A program made the position numbers and the translations under genes. Below the pieces are notes generated by a model. It worked only from the letters and a program-made list of their open reading frames with translations, was not told the DNA's origin and made no database searches. From Thiomonas sp. (GTDB lineage Bacteria > Pseudomonadota > Gammaproteobacteria > Burkholderiales > Burkholderiaceae_C), in the NCBI GenBank assembly GCA_027451915.1, contig DAIDHU010000371.1, forward strand, positions 1-17,218: a stretch of 17,218 nt of DNA. The letters run 5' to 3'. Positions 8,008 to 14,860 of this stretch are shown here, piece by piece. The first letter of the stretch is position 1. Each line of letters begins with the position of its first letter.

Positions 8008-9447
8008 ATGACCTCGACTCCGGTACGTACCCGCTTCGCACCCAGCCCGACCGGCTTCATCCACCTCGGGAACATCCGCTCGGCCCTGTACCCCTGGGCC
8101 TTCGCGCGTCACCACGGCGGTCAGTTCGTGTTGCGCATCGAGGACACCGACACCGAGCGATCGACCCAGGCGGCGGTGGACGTGATCCTGGAGTCCATGC
8201 AGTGGATGGGCCTGCACTACGACGAGGGCCCCATCTACCAGATGCAGCGCATGCCGCGCTACCGCGAGGTGCTGCGCCAGCTGGTCGAGGCCGGGCATGC
8301 CTATCCCTGCTACATGAGCACCGCCGAGCTCGATGCCCTGCGCGAGCGCCAGATGGCGGCCGGGCTCAAGCCGCGCTACGACGGCACCTGGCGGCCGGAG
8401 CCGGGCAAGACCCTGCCCGCCGTGCCGCCGGGCGTGCAGCCGGTGCTGCGCTTTCGCACTCCCGCCCACGGCAGCGTGAGCTGGATGGACCGCGTCAAGG
8501 GCCAGGTGAGCTTCGACAACGCCGAGCTCGACGACCTGGTGATCGCGCGACCCGACGGGACCCCGACCTACAACTTCTGTGTCGTGGTCGATGACATCGA
8601 CATGCGCATCACGCATGTGATCCGCGGCGACGACCATGTCAACAACACGCCGCGCCAGATCCACATTTTCCGCGCGCTGGGCAGCGAGCCGCCGGTGTAC
8701 GCGCACCTGCCCACGGTACTCAACGAGCAGGGCGACAAGCTGTCCAAGCGCAATGGCGCGAAGAGCGTGCTGCAGTACCGCGACGAGGGCTACCTGGCCG
8801 AAGCCATGGTCAACTACCTTGCCCGCCTGGGCTGGTCGCACGGCGACGACGAGTTGTTCAGCCGCGAGCAGTTCGTGCAGTGGTTCGACCTCGATCACCT
8901 CGGTCGCTCGGCGGCGCAGTTCGACGGTGAGAAGCTCAAGTGGGTCAATGCCCAGTACCTGCGTGCGCTGGAGCCGCAGCGCCTGGCGCAGTTGCTGCGC
9001 CCCTTGCTCCAGGGGCTGGGCCTGCGCGAGCAGGGCGTGAGCCTGGAGGCGGCCGCGCTGCTGCTGCGCGAGCGCGCATCGACCCTGCTGGAGATCGCCG
9101 AGCTGTGCGCGATGTTCTACGCCGAGCCGAAGCCCGATGCCCAGGCGCTGGAGCCGCTGCTCACACCGCAGGTGCGCGAGGCGCTGCGGGCCCTGCTGGC
9201 GAAGCTCGAGCAACTGCCCCAGTGGGACGCCGCATCGGTGGGCTCCGCGCTCAAGCAGGTGCTGGGCGAGCACAAGCTGAAGATGCCCCAGCTGGCCATG
9301 CCCCTGCGTCATCTGGTCACCGGGCGGGGGCAGACGCCCTCGGTCGACGCGGTGCTGGCGCTGTTCACCCGCGAGACGGTGATGGAGCGCGTGCGCGCCG
9401 GGCTCGAAGCGCCGGGGCCCGGCAACCCCGGCGGGCAGACGGCCTGA
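8008..9447 (+). CDS. gltX: Glutamyl-tRNA synthetase
   Basis: Predicted 479 residues. GltX charges tRNA-Glu with glutamate using ATP. The class I Rossmann domain opens RFAPSPTGFIHLGNIRSAL with the HIGH-type motif HLGN at residues 19-22. The KMSKS-type loop is KLSKR at 244-248. Other signatures are LRIEDTDTERS, YDEGPIYQ, VIRGDDHVNNTPRQ and the C-terminal anticodon-binding helices. Only one Cys remains where E. coli GluRS has its CxC zinc ligands (YPCYMSTAEL), so this enzyme probably lacks the zinc site, as many GluRS do. It starts 34 nt after metZ with no clear ribosome-binding site. There is no sign of a separate promoter, so it may be read through from metZ. Confidence 0.97.
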   Translation: MTSTPVRTRFAPSPTGFIHLGNIRSALYPWAFARHHGGQFVLRIEDTDTERSTQAAVDVILESMQWMGLHYDEGPIYQMQRMPRYREVLRQLVEAGHAYPCYMSTAELDALRERQMAAGLKPRYDGTWRPEPGKTLPAVPPGVQPVLRFRTPAHGSVSWMDRVKGQVSFDNAELDDLVIARPDGTPTYNFCVVVDDIDMRITHVIRGDDHVNNTPRQIHIFRALGSEPPVYAHLPTVLNEQGDKLSKRNGAKSVLQYRDEGYLAEAMVNYLARLGWSHGDDELFSREQFVQWFDLDHLGRSAAQFDGEKLKWVNAQYLRALEPQRLAQLLRPLLQGLGLREQGVSLEAAALLLRERASTLLEIAELCAMFYAEPKPDAQALEPLLTPQVREALRALLAKLEQLPQWDAASVGSALKQVLGEHKLKMPQLAMPLRHLVTGRGQTPSVDAVLALFTRETVMERVRAGLEAPGPGNPGGQTA

Positions 9448-9465
9448 GCTGGCTGAAGCCGGCCT

Positions 9466-9481
9466 GTGGCGCTGATGCCAC
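9466..9481 (+). terminator. Weak hairpin after gltX
   Basis: GTGGC and GCCAC form a 5-bp stem around the 6-nt loop GCTGAT, 18 nt past the gltX stop, followed by GTTT only. It could end gltX transcripts, but the stem is short and the T run is too brief for a convincing intrinsic terminator. Confidence 0.22.
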
Positions 9482-9490
9482 GTTTCGGGT

Positions 9491-9496
9491 TACAAT
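9491..9496 (+). promoter_or_regulatory. Candidate sigma-70 -10 element (TACAAT)
   Basis: TACAAT matches the -10 consensus at 5 of 6 bases and sits in one of the few AT-rich patches (GGTTACAATTACAGAG) in a GC-rich window. No good -35 box lies 15-19 nt upstream and there is no extended -10. If used, transcription would start near 9503, and the transcript would carry the 13-bp repeats and the hairpins ahead of the small gene at 9789. Confidence 0.35.
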
Positions 9497-9524
9497 TACA
9501 GAGTGCGCCCGAGGGGAAGTCCCC

Positions 9525-9595
9525 GCAGATGTCTTCCGGGGACGTGTTCCGGTGAAGTGTCCCGGGGATGTGTTCCGGGGATGTGTTCCGGGGAT
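9525..9595 (+). repeat. 13-bp tandem repeat, five units plus partial
   Basis: Unit GGGGATGTGTTCC repeats end to end. Unit 1 at 9525-9537 matches 10/13, unit 2 at 9538-9550 matches 12/13, unit 3 at 9551-9563 matches 10/13, units 4 (9564-9576) and 5 (9577-9589) are perfect, and 9590-9595 begins a sixth. A 13-nt period is not a multiple of three, which argues against a coding repeat. Four GGGG runs and the CCCCG at 9521-9525 allow alternative hairpins (for example 9520-9525 with 9537-9542). The function is unknown: it may be an array of protein-binding sites, an RNA element, or replication slippage. Confidence 0.85.
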
Positions 9596-9642
9596 TTCGC
9601 AGGATGAAAATCGGGTCGCGACGGGCAAGTGTACCTGGATGC

Positions 9643-9746
9643 GTGGGGTTGTCCATACCCCGCACCCGGGAGGGGCTACGGCCCCGCATGGCCGTTCCGC
9701 GACCTTCCCGCGTGGCGCTGGCAGGTCCGCGCCTCGTGTCGCGCGG
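9643..9746 (+). other. Hairpin-rich leader upstream of the small gene
   Basis: Three local stems are visible. GTGGGGT/ACCCCGC (7 pairs, one G-T) lies at 9643-9663 with a 7-nt loop. GGGGC/GCCCC at 9672-9685 closes a TACG loop, which as RNA is a C(UACG)G member of the stable UNCG tetraloops. CCGCGC/GCGCGG lies at 9727-9746. No reading frame of credible composition covers the stretch, so 9448-9788 as a whole appears non-coding. I recognise no Rfam-type family by eye. High GC makes chance stems likely, so this is tentative. Confidence 0.3.
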
Positions 9747-9788
9747 GGTCGGGCCGATGATGTTTCTGGCTTTTGAAAAGGGCGAGCC

Positions 9789-10058
9789 GTGGCGAAAACG
9801 ACGACTACTACGCGCAAATCCGGGGATGTGGACACCAGCGAATCGGTGAGCACCAAGCCCCAGGCGTCCAAGCAGGCCCCCAATCCCTGGGATCTGATGA
9901 TGGAGAACGCCGCGGAGGTCGCGTCGACCTTTCGCAAGCGTCCGCAGGTGAAGGTGTCTTCGCCGTGGCGTGAAGGTTTCGGGCGTCCCCTTTCGCAGCG
10001 CTCGCGTGAAATCTACGAGCACATCACGGCCAACAAGACGCGCCTGAAGCAGAAGTGA
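9789..10058 (+). CDS. Small basic hypothetical protein
   Basis: Predicted 89 residues; I do not recognise the family. An in-frame TGA at 9774-9776 means the GTG at 9789 is the only sensible start, and AAAAGG about 7 nt upstream could be its ribosome-binding site. Residues 1-32 are low-complexity and Thr/Ser/Lys-rich, hence likely disordered. From Pro31 on the composition looks like a folded or binding segment (NPWDLMMENAAEVASTFRKR, then PWREGFGRPLSQRSREIYEHI) ending in a basic LKQK tail. There is no signal peptide, membrane helix or Cys. Soluble cytosolic location and possible nucleic-acid binding are inferred from charge only. It stands alone between gltX and the convergent pyrD, with its own 341-nt upstream region. 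Confidence 0.75.
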   Translation: MAKTTTTTRKSGDVDTSESVSTKPQASKQAPNPWDLMMENAAEVASTFRKRPQVKVSSPWREGFGRPLSQRSREIYEHITANKTRLKQK

Positions 10059-10063
10059 GGCGC

Positions 10064-10085
10064 CGGGGCCGTCGCGGCGGCCCCG
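10064..10085. terminator. Hairpin between convergent small gene and pyrD
   Basis: CGGGGCCG and CGGCCCCG form a perfect 8-bp stem around TCGCGG. It lies 5 nt after the small gene's stop and 1 nt from the pyrD stop, so it could serve both directions. Neither side has a T run, so if it ends transcription it is not a classical intrinsic terminator. Confidence 0.4.
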
Positions 10086-10086
10086 C

Positions 10087-11115
10087 TCAGCGCATGCGAG
10101 CCAGGGCCTGGGCACATTCGTGCACCAGCCCCGGGCCGCGGTAGATCAGCCCGCTGTACAGCTGGACCAGATCTGCCCCGCAGCGGCGTTTTTCCAGCGC
10201 ATCGGCGGCGTCCATCACGCCTCCGGCGCCGATGATCGGGTAGGCCGGGCCAAGGTGCTCGCGCAGCAGCGAGATCACCCGGTTGGCGGCTTCGCGCAGC
10301 GGGGCGCCGCTCAGGCCGCCGGCCTGCTCGGCGTGGGCCAGGCCTTCGACTCCGCGGCGCGAAAGGGTGGTGTTGGTGGCGATCACGCCGTCCATCCCAT
10401 GGCGTACCAGCGCATCGGCCAGCGCATGCACCTGCGGGGCCTCCAGGTCCGGCGCCACTTTCAGCAGCATGGGAACGCGCCGACCCTGCTCCTGGGCCAG
10501 GCCTTCGCGCACCTCGGCCAGTCCGCCCAGCAGTCCTTCCAATGCGTCGTCGCTTTGCAACTGGCGCAAGCCCGCGGTGTTCGGCGAGGATACGTTGACC
10601 GTGACGTAGTCGGCATGCTCATGCACGGCGCGCAGGCAGCTTGCGTAGTCCTGCAGCGCCGACGCGATGGGCGTGGCGGCATTCTTGCCGATGTTCAGCC
10701 CCAGGGGGACCTCGCGGCGGCTGCGGCGCACGTTGCGCAGGAAGGCTTCCAGTCCCAGGTTGTTGAATCCCATGCGATTGATCAGCGCGCGCGCCTGGGG
10801 CAGGCGGAACATGCGCGGGCGCGGATTGCCGCCCTGCGCCAGCGGAGTGACCGTTCCGACCTCGATGAAACCGAATCCCAGCGCGGCGAGGGCGTCGATG
10901 GCCTCGCCGTTCTTGTCCAGCCCGGCGGCCAGGCCCACGCGGTTGGGAAATTCCAGGCTCAGCAGGCGCACGGGATCGATCACCCGCGGTTGCGCGAGCA
11001 GCAGGCTCAGGCCGCACTGGTGCATGGTGCGCAGCGCACCCAGGCCGAGGTGATGGGCGGCTTCGGGTTCGAGCCGGAACAGCAGCGGGCGGATCAGCGC
11101 GTATGGCAGGGGCAT
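10087..11115 (-). CDS. pyrD: Dihydroorotate dehydrogenase (quinone), class 2
   Basis: Predicted 342 residues from ATG 11115. PyrD oxidises dihydroorotate to orotate in pyrimidine synthesis, passing electrons through FMN to membrane quinone. The N-terminal amphipathic segment (LIRPLLFRLEPEAAHHL) that docks class 2 enzymes on the membrane is present. FMN/substrate motifs are VGLAAGLDKNGEAID, EVGTVTPLAQGGNPRPR, INRMGFNNLG, LNIGKN and IGAGGVMDAADA. The class 2 catalytic Ser is in NVSSPNT (174-180). A TTG at 11133 would add six residues, but ATG 11115 fits the family start better; neither has a clear ribosome-binding site. It is convergent with the small gene and divergent from rpiA. Confidence 0.96.
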   Translation of the reverse strand: MPLPYALIRPLLFRLEPEAAHHLGLGALRTMHQCGLSLLLAQPRVIDPVRLLSLEFPNRVGLAAGLDKNGEAIDALAALGFGFIEVGTVTPLAQGGNPRPRMFRLPQARALINRMGFNNLGLEAFLRNVRRSRREVPLGLNIGKNAATPIASALQDYASCLRAVHEHADYVTVNVSSPNTAGLRQLQSDDALEGLLGGLAEVREGLAQEQGRRVPMLLKVAPDLEAPQVHALADALVRHGMDGVIATNTTLSRRGVEGLAHAEQAGGLSGAPLREAANRVISLLREHLGPAYPIIGAGGVMDAADALEKRRCGADLVQLYSGLIYRGPGLVHECAQALARMR

Positions 11116-11246
11116 CGCGAGGCAGGGCTGCAAGAGCCGATCGGAGCAGCGGCGATAATAAGGGCTTTGTCTTCCCAGGCCACGCGCTGCGACTCGGCGC
11201 GCGCGCTCTCCCCTCGAATCCCCCCTTATTTTCCCGGCAGGCTCGC
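11116..11246. promoter_or_regulatory. Divergent pyrD/rpiA intergenic region
   Basis: This 131-nt region must hold the start signals for both genes. The clearest feature is GATAATAA near 11154-11161: GATAAT reads as a 5/6 -10 box on +, and its complement contains TATTAT, a 5/6 match on -. I could not find a convincing -35 in either direction, so direction is undecided. A second AT-rich patch (CTTATTTT) lies at about 11225-11232. I see no recognisable operator or riboswitch. Confidence 0.35.
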
Positions 11247-11909
11247 ATGACCCAGGACGAACTCAAACAGGCTGTGGCGCAGGCGGCGCTGCGTTTCGTG
11301 GTGCCCGGCGCCGTGATCGGCGTGGGAACCGGCTCCACGGTCAACCATTTCATCGATGCGCTGGCGGGAATCCGTGAACGGGTGCGCGCGGCGGTGTCGA
11401 GTTCGGAGCGCAGCACCGAGAGGCTGCGCGCCCATGGCATCGAGGTGCTGGACCTCAACGAGGTGGGCGCGCTCGAGGTCTACGTGGACGGAGCCGACGA
11501 GATCGACCCGGGCGGAGCCATGATCAAGGGCGGCGGCGGCGCGCTCACCCGCGAGAAGATCCTCGCCGAGGCCGCGCAGCGATTCGTGTGCATTGTCGAC
11601 GCCAGCAAGCTGGTGTCCGTGCTGGGCAGCTTCGCGCTGCCGGTGGAGGTGGTGCCGATGGCGCGCGAATTGGTGCGCTCGCGCCTGCGCGATCTGGGCG
11701 GAGAGCCTCGCTTGCGCGAGGGCTACCTCACCGACAACGGCAACCAGATCCTCGACGTGCACGGGCTGCGCATCGAGCATCCGGCCGAACTGGAAAGCCG
11801 CCTGAACCAGATCCCCGGGGTGGTCACGGTGGGGCTGTTCGCGCGCCGCGGCGCGGACGTCGCGCTGGTCGGCACGCCCGACGGCGTGTCGCAGCGCGAC
11901 TACGCCTGA
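11247..11909 (+). CDS. rpiA: Ribose-5-phosphate isomerase A
   Basis: Predicted 220 residues, against 219 in E. coli. RpiA interconverts ribose 5-phosphate and ribulose 5-phosphate in the pentose phosphate pathway, supplying PRPP for the nucleotide and tryptophan routes encoded nearby. The phosphate loop is IGVGTGSTVNHFID (24-37). The active-site residues Asp81, Asp84, Lys94 and Glu103 (VDGADEIDPGG, IKGGGGALTREK) fall at the E. coli numbers, and DASKLVSVLG follows. ATG 11247 gives the standard MTQDELKQAVA start. A weak GGCAGG lies upstream. It is divergent from pyrD and convergent with the next gene. Confidence 0.97.
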   Translation: MTQDELKQAVAQAALRFVVPGAVIGVGTGSTVNHFIDALAGIRERVRAAVSSSERSTERLRAHGIEVLDLNEVGALEVYVDGADEIDPGGAMIKGGGGALTREKILAEAAQRFVCIVDASKLVSVLGSFALPVEVVPMARELVRSRLRDLGGEPRLREGYLTDNGNQILDVHGLRIEHPAELESRLNQIPGVVTVGLFARRGADVALVGTPDGVSQRDYA

Positions 11910-11921
11910 GCTTGCCGCGCC

Positions 11922-11937
11922 AGTGTTCCCGGACACT
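11922..11937. terminator. Short hairpin between rpiA and the convergent gene
   Basis: AGTGTT and GGACACT pair (5 Watson-Crick pairs plus one G-T) 12 nt after the rpiA stop, overlapping the stop codon of the - strand gene. There is no T run. It is the only inverted repeat in the 26-nt gap, and its role is uncertain. Confidence 0.25.
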
Positions 11938-12598
11938 AGAACTTGAACCCTGGCGGAGCTCTGGGATCCGGCGGCGGCGCCACCGAGGGCTGCGGTGGCG
12001 AGGCCCTTCCCGCCGGCCCCGGCGCGGCTGCGTTCAGCCCGGGTGCCGCGGCGGCGTTGCCGGTCAGCGGTTGGGGGATGGGGAAGCGGTAGTCCTTGGG
12101 CAGCTCCGAATGCTGCGGATAGCCGGCGGAATCCAGCGCCTGGTTCCACGCGCCGGCGTTGAAGCCCGGCGAGAGCCTCACGCCGGCCACGCTGAGCAGC
12201 GGAACCTGCAATTGGGGATCGAAGGCCTTGAAGGCCTGGGCGTCCTGCGGGGACACGATGGTCTTTTCGCTGTAGGGCACGCCGCGCTGACGCAGCAGCT
12301 GGATGCCGTCGTCACAGGCCTTGCAGCCCGGCGCCGTGTAGATCAGCACCGGAGCCTGCTGCTCCAGCTTGCGCAGCTGCGGGGGCAGCTCGTCGCCGGT
12401 GCCCGGCGAGGGCTCGCGCCGTTGCGCGCGCTGCCCGCTGAGCAAGGTGGCGTCCCCGGAGGATGGCGGCACGTCGGTGAAGGTGACGCTGCCGTCCGGC
12501 CCGACCACCTTGTAGACGGCCCAGGCCGCGGGCGCGGCGCCCAGGGCCAGCGCCAAGCCGAGCACGAGCCCGGGTGCCAAGCGCAAGACGTTTCGCAT
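11936..12598 (-). CDS. Secreted DUF4124 and glutaredoxin-like protein
   Basis: Predicted 220 residues. An N-terminal signal peptide (hydrophobic core about 5-22, AAWA at 24-27) suggests export to the periplasm. A DUF4124-type segment follows (YKVVGPDGSVTFTDVPP, about 29-45). A thioredoxin-fold glutaredoxin-like domain begins near 83 (PVLIYTAPGCKACDDG) with the redox pair Cys92-x-x-Cys95 and a likely cis-Pro at 133 (QVPLL). The C-terminal 50 or so residues are Pro/Ala-rich. A role in periplasmic thiol chemistry is inferred; the substrate is unknown. AGGAGG lies 8 nt before the ATG at 12598 and 5 nt before a GTG at 12601, so either start may be used. It is the last gene of the - strand series, 63 nt after the M3 peptidase stop. 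Confidence 0.85.
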   Translation of the reverse strand: MRNVLRLAPGLVLGLALALGAAPAAWAVYKVVGPDGSVTFTDVPPSSGDATLLSGQRAQRREPSPGTGDELPPQLRKLEQQAPVLIYTAPGCKACDDGIQLLRQRGVPYSEKTIVSPQDAQAFKAFDPQLQVPLLSVAGVRLSPGFNAGAWNQALDSAGYPQHSELPKDYRFPIPQPLTGNAAAAPGLNAAAPGPAGRASPPQPSVAPPPDPRAPPGFKF

Positions 12599-12661
12599 CA
12601 CTATTGCCTCCTGTGGTGCCGGCGTCGCGCGACCCTGCCGGGGCCCGGCTCCCCCAGGGGC

Positions 12662-14764
12662 TCAGGCTGTGCCGCCGATGCGCCGCTTGCGCAGCAGCGC
12701 ATCGATGGTCGGGTCGCGTCCGAGAAACGCGCGGAACGACTCGATGGTATCGCGGCTCGAGCCCACCCCGAGGATTTGCTCGCGCAGGCGCGCGCCCCAC
12801 GCGGCCTCGCGCCCGGCGTGCTGCTCGAAGTCCTCGTGCAGCTCCGCCGCGAGCATCTCGCCCCACAGGTAGCTGTACAGGGTGGACGGATAGGGGGCGT
12901 CGAACACGTGGTGGAGGGTGTGGTAGTGCCGCGAGAAGTCCGGCGCGGGCACGGGGTTGAACTCGCGCTCGATCCGCGCGGCCGCCTCGTTGATCGCCCT
13001 CGGCGTGAACTCGCGCAGTTCGTGGTGTATGGTCAGGTCGAACATCGCGGCCCGGACTTCATGCAGCAGCAGGTAGGCGGCCAGGGGTTCGCCGGGGCCT
13101 GCCTCGCCCGTGCCCGGCCGCAGCCCCGGCAGCTCGAGCTTGGCGGCGAATTGCTCGACGAACTGGCTGGGCCACTCGACGGCGTCCGTCTCCAGCCAGG
13201 CCAGGCCCGCGACCCAGGGCTCGTCGACCTGGGTCAGCAGCGCGTGCAGGCAATGCCCGAATTCGTGGAACAGCATGCCTACCTCGCCGGCGTCCAGCCG
13301 CGCCGGACCCGCGCCGCCGAGGCGGTCGAAATCGCACAGCAGCGCCACTGCCGGCAGGTGCGCGCTGCCATCGGGGCCGCGGCAGCGATTGCGCAACGGC
13401 GCCGCGCAGACCTCGCCGCGCTTGCCCTCGCGGGCATACAGATCGGCGTACAAATGCCCCACCAGGCTTGCGTCGGCCGCCTCGACCCGCCACAGCCGCA
13501 CGTCCGGATGCCATGCGCGGGTCGGCGACTGCTCGACCATGTGCAGCCCGAACAGGCGCCGCGCCAGCTCGAACATCGCCTGCGTCGCATCGGGCTCGTC
13601 GACGACCTGGACGAGCGCTCCGGGCCGTGGCGATGCGTCCGCCTGCGCCTGTTTCATCTGCTGGCAGGCGAAGATCACGTCCCAGGCCTGCAGCTCCGGC
13701 AGGCCCAGATGCCGTGCCGCGAACTCGCGCAGATCCCGCAGTTCGCGCTCGGCCCGTGGCAGCGCCCGCTGCGCGATCTCCCGCAGGAAGCGCTGCACGC
13801 GCCCGGGGCCACCCGCCATGGTTGCGTCGAGCGCGTACTCGGCGTAGCTGTCGTAGCCGGCGATGCGCGCGAATTCGAATCGCAGCGCGAGGATCTCCGC
13901 CATGTGCGCCGAGTTGTCCAGGCGCGGCAGGTCGAATTCGCTGGCTCGGGTCACATAGCCCTGGTACAGCTGCCGGCGCAGCGTGCGGTCCTCGCCATGG
14001 GTCAGCACGGCGTCGCAACTGAAAGGGCGCAGGGTGAACACATGGGTGGTGCCCAGCGGCAGGCCGTGGCCGCAGGCCTGCTGCTCGGCGGCCTGCTCCA
14101 GCGCGGCGGCCAGCGAGACCTCCGGGATGCCCCGCAACTGCTGCGGCCCGACGGCCAGCCTGAAGATCTCGTGCGACCCGTAGGCCTTGTCGGTGAAGGC
14201 CGTGCCCAGCTCCAGCAGGCGCTGCTCGATGGCGCCCATGCGCGCGCGAGCTGCCGGGTCCAGCGTGGCACCGCCGCGGCGCAGTTCGCTCAATGCCAGA
14301 TCGACGATGCGCCGGCGCGCGGCCGGCAAGGCCGCGAATCCGGGCGAATCGCGCAGCGCCAGGTAGCGTGCCAGGCGCCCGGGGTCACCGCCGAGCTCGC
14401 TCCACATGCGGCCCAGCTCGGGCTGCAGGCTCTGCTGCATGGCGCGTAGCCCGGGCTGGTCCAGCACGACGCAGAGGAAGTCGACCAGGCTCCAGATGCG
14501 CTGCACGGCGTCATTGCACATCATCTCGGGGGCCACCACGTTGTCCCAGGTGGGGGCGTCCGGACGCGGGCCGCGGAAGCACCGGTCGTGGACCTGGCGC
14601 AGCCGCGCGAGCAGGCCACGCAGCGTGCGCTCCAGGTCCTCGGGTCGCAGTGCGCCGAAATCGGGAAGGTCCTGCGCGCTCAGCAGGCTGGTCGCGGCGC
14701 TGGCGGGTGACGACGCGAGGTCGGCGGGCCGGGGATCCTGGGGTTGGGGGGCGGAGGGAGCCAT
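12662..14764 (-). CDS. Divergent M3 family metallopeptidase (PrlC-like paralogue)
   Basis: Predicted 700 residues. It aligns end to end with the M3 peptidase just upstream: LPDFGALRPE near the N terminus, WHPDVRLWRVE in the middle, GSSRDTIESFRAFLGRDPTIDALL at the C terminus (quoted in part). The zinc site is intact: HEFGH at 500-504 and the third ligand Glu530 in DAVEWPSQ. The substrate-facing loop is altered: after His619 the usual AGGYAAGYYSY reads DAPYPSTLYSY, so both Gly are lost and the middle Tyr is Leu629, while Tyr625 and Tyr632 remain. The segment after Glu530 is shorter than in its neighbour. Likely a cytosolic peptide-cleaving enzyme with changed specificity. ATG 14762-14764 has no clear ribosome-binding site. 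Confidence 0.88.
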   Translation of the reverse strand: MAPSAPQPQDPRPADLASSPASAATSLLSAQDLPDFGALRPEDLERTLRGLLARLRQVHDRCFRGPRPDAPTWDNVVAPEMMCNDAVQRIWSLVDFLCVVLDQPGLRAMQQSLQPELGRMWSELGGDPGRLARYLALRDSPGFAALPAARRRIVDLALSELRRGGATLDPAARARMGAIEQRLLELGTAFTDKAYGSHEIFRLAVGPQQLRGIPEVSLAAALEQAAEQQACGHGLPLGTTHVFTLRPFSCDAVLTHGEDRTLRRQLYQGYVTRASEFDLPRLDNSAHMAEILALRFEFARIAGYDSYAEYALDATMAGGPGRVQRFLREIAQRALPRAERELRDLREFAARHLGLPELQAWDVIFACQQMKQAQADASPRPGALVQVVDEPDATQAMFELARRLFGLHMVEQSPTRAWHPDVRLWRVEAADASLVGHLYADLYAREGKRGEVCAAPLRNRCRGPDGSAHLPAVALLCDFDRLGGAGPARLDAGEVGMLFHEFGHCLHALLTQVDEPWVAGLAWLETDAVEWPSQFVEQFAAKLELPGLRPGTGEAGPGEPLAAYLLLHEVRAAMFDLTIHHELREFTPRAINEAAARIEREFNPVPAPDFSRHYHTLHHVFDAPYPSTLYSYLWGEMLAAELHEDFEQHAGREAAWGARLREQILGVGSSRDTIESFRAFLGRDPTIDALLRKRRIGGTA

Positions 14765-14808
14765 CGGGGATCGCGGTGGGCTGCGCGGCTTGCGCGGGAG
14801 CCCCGATG
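14762..14808 (-). promoter_or_regulatory. Inverted repeat enclosing the M3 paralogue start codon
   Basis: CATCGGGG (14762-14769) and CCCCGATG (14801-14808) are perfect 8-bp complements 31 nt apart. On the - strand transcript the 3' arm contains the ATG start of the divergent M3 gene, so folding would bury the start codon. A second stem (14808-14828, GCGCCC/GGGCGC core with loop GCC) lies directly upstream. Could lower initiation; may equally be chance in GC-rich DNA. Confidence 0.35.
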
Positions 14809-14860
14809 CTGCGCCCGCCGGGCGCGGCGCGGTGTTAGCGCGCCCTTCGTGGGTCGTTGC

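Noticed and set aside
9525..9595. CRISPR array or replication iterons
   Set aside because: There are no spacers between units, the unit is too short for CRISPR, and no replication gene or AT-rich unwinding region lies nearby.
9448..9788. A tRNA, tmRNA or 6S RNA in the gap after gltX
   Set aside because: No T-arm GGTTCRA motif, CCA-ended acceptor stem or 6S-like long central bubble could be found.
9568..9849. Open frame of 93 codons through the repeat array
   Set aside because: The 13-bp repeat shifts frame at each unit, the translation has no sensible composition, and it overlaps the better supported gene at 9789.
11588..14449. Open frame of 953 codons on the + strand across rpiA, the DUF4124 gene and the M3 paralogue
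   Set aside because: It overlaps genes on both strands in the wrong frame, and no motif is visible. An artefact of third-position GC bias.
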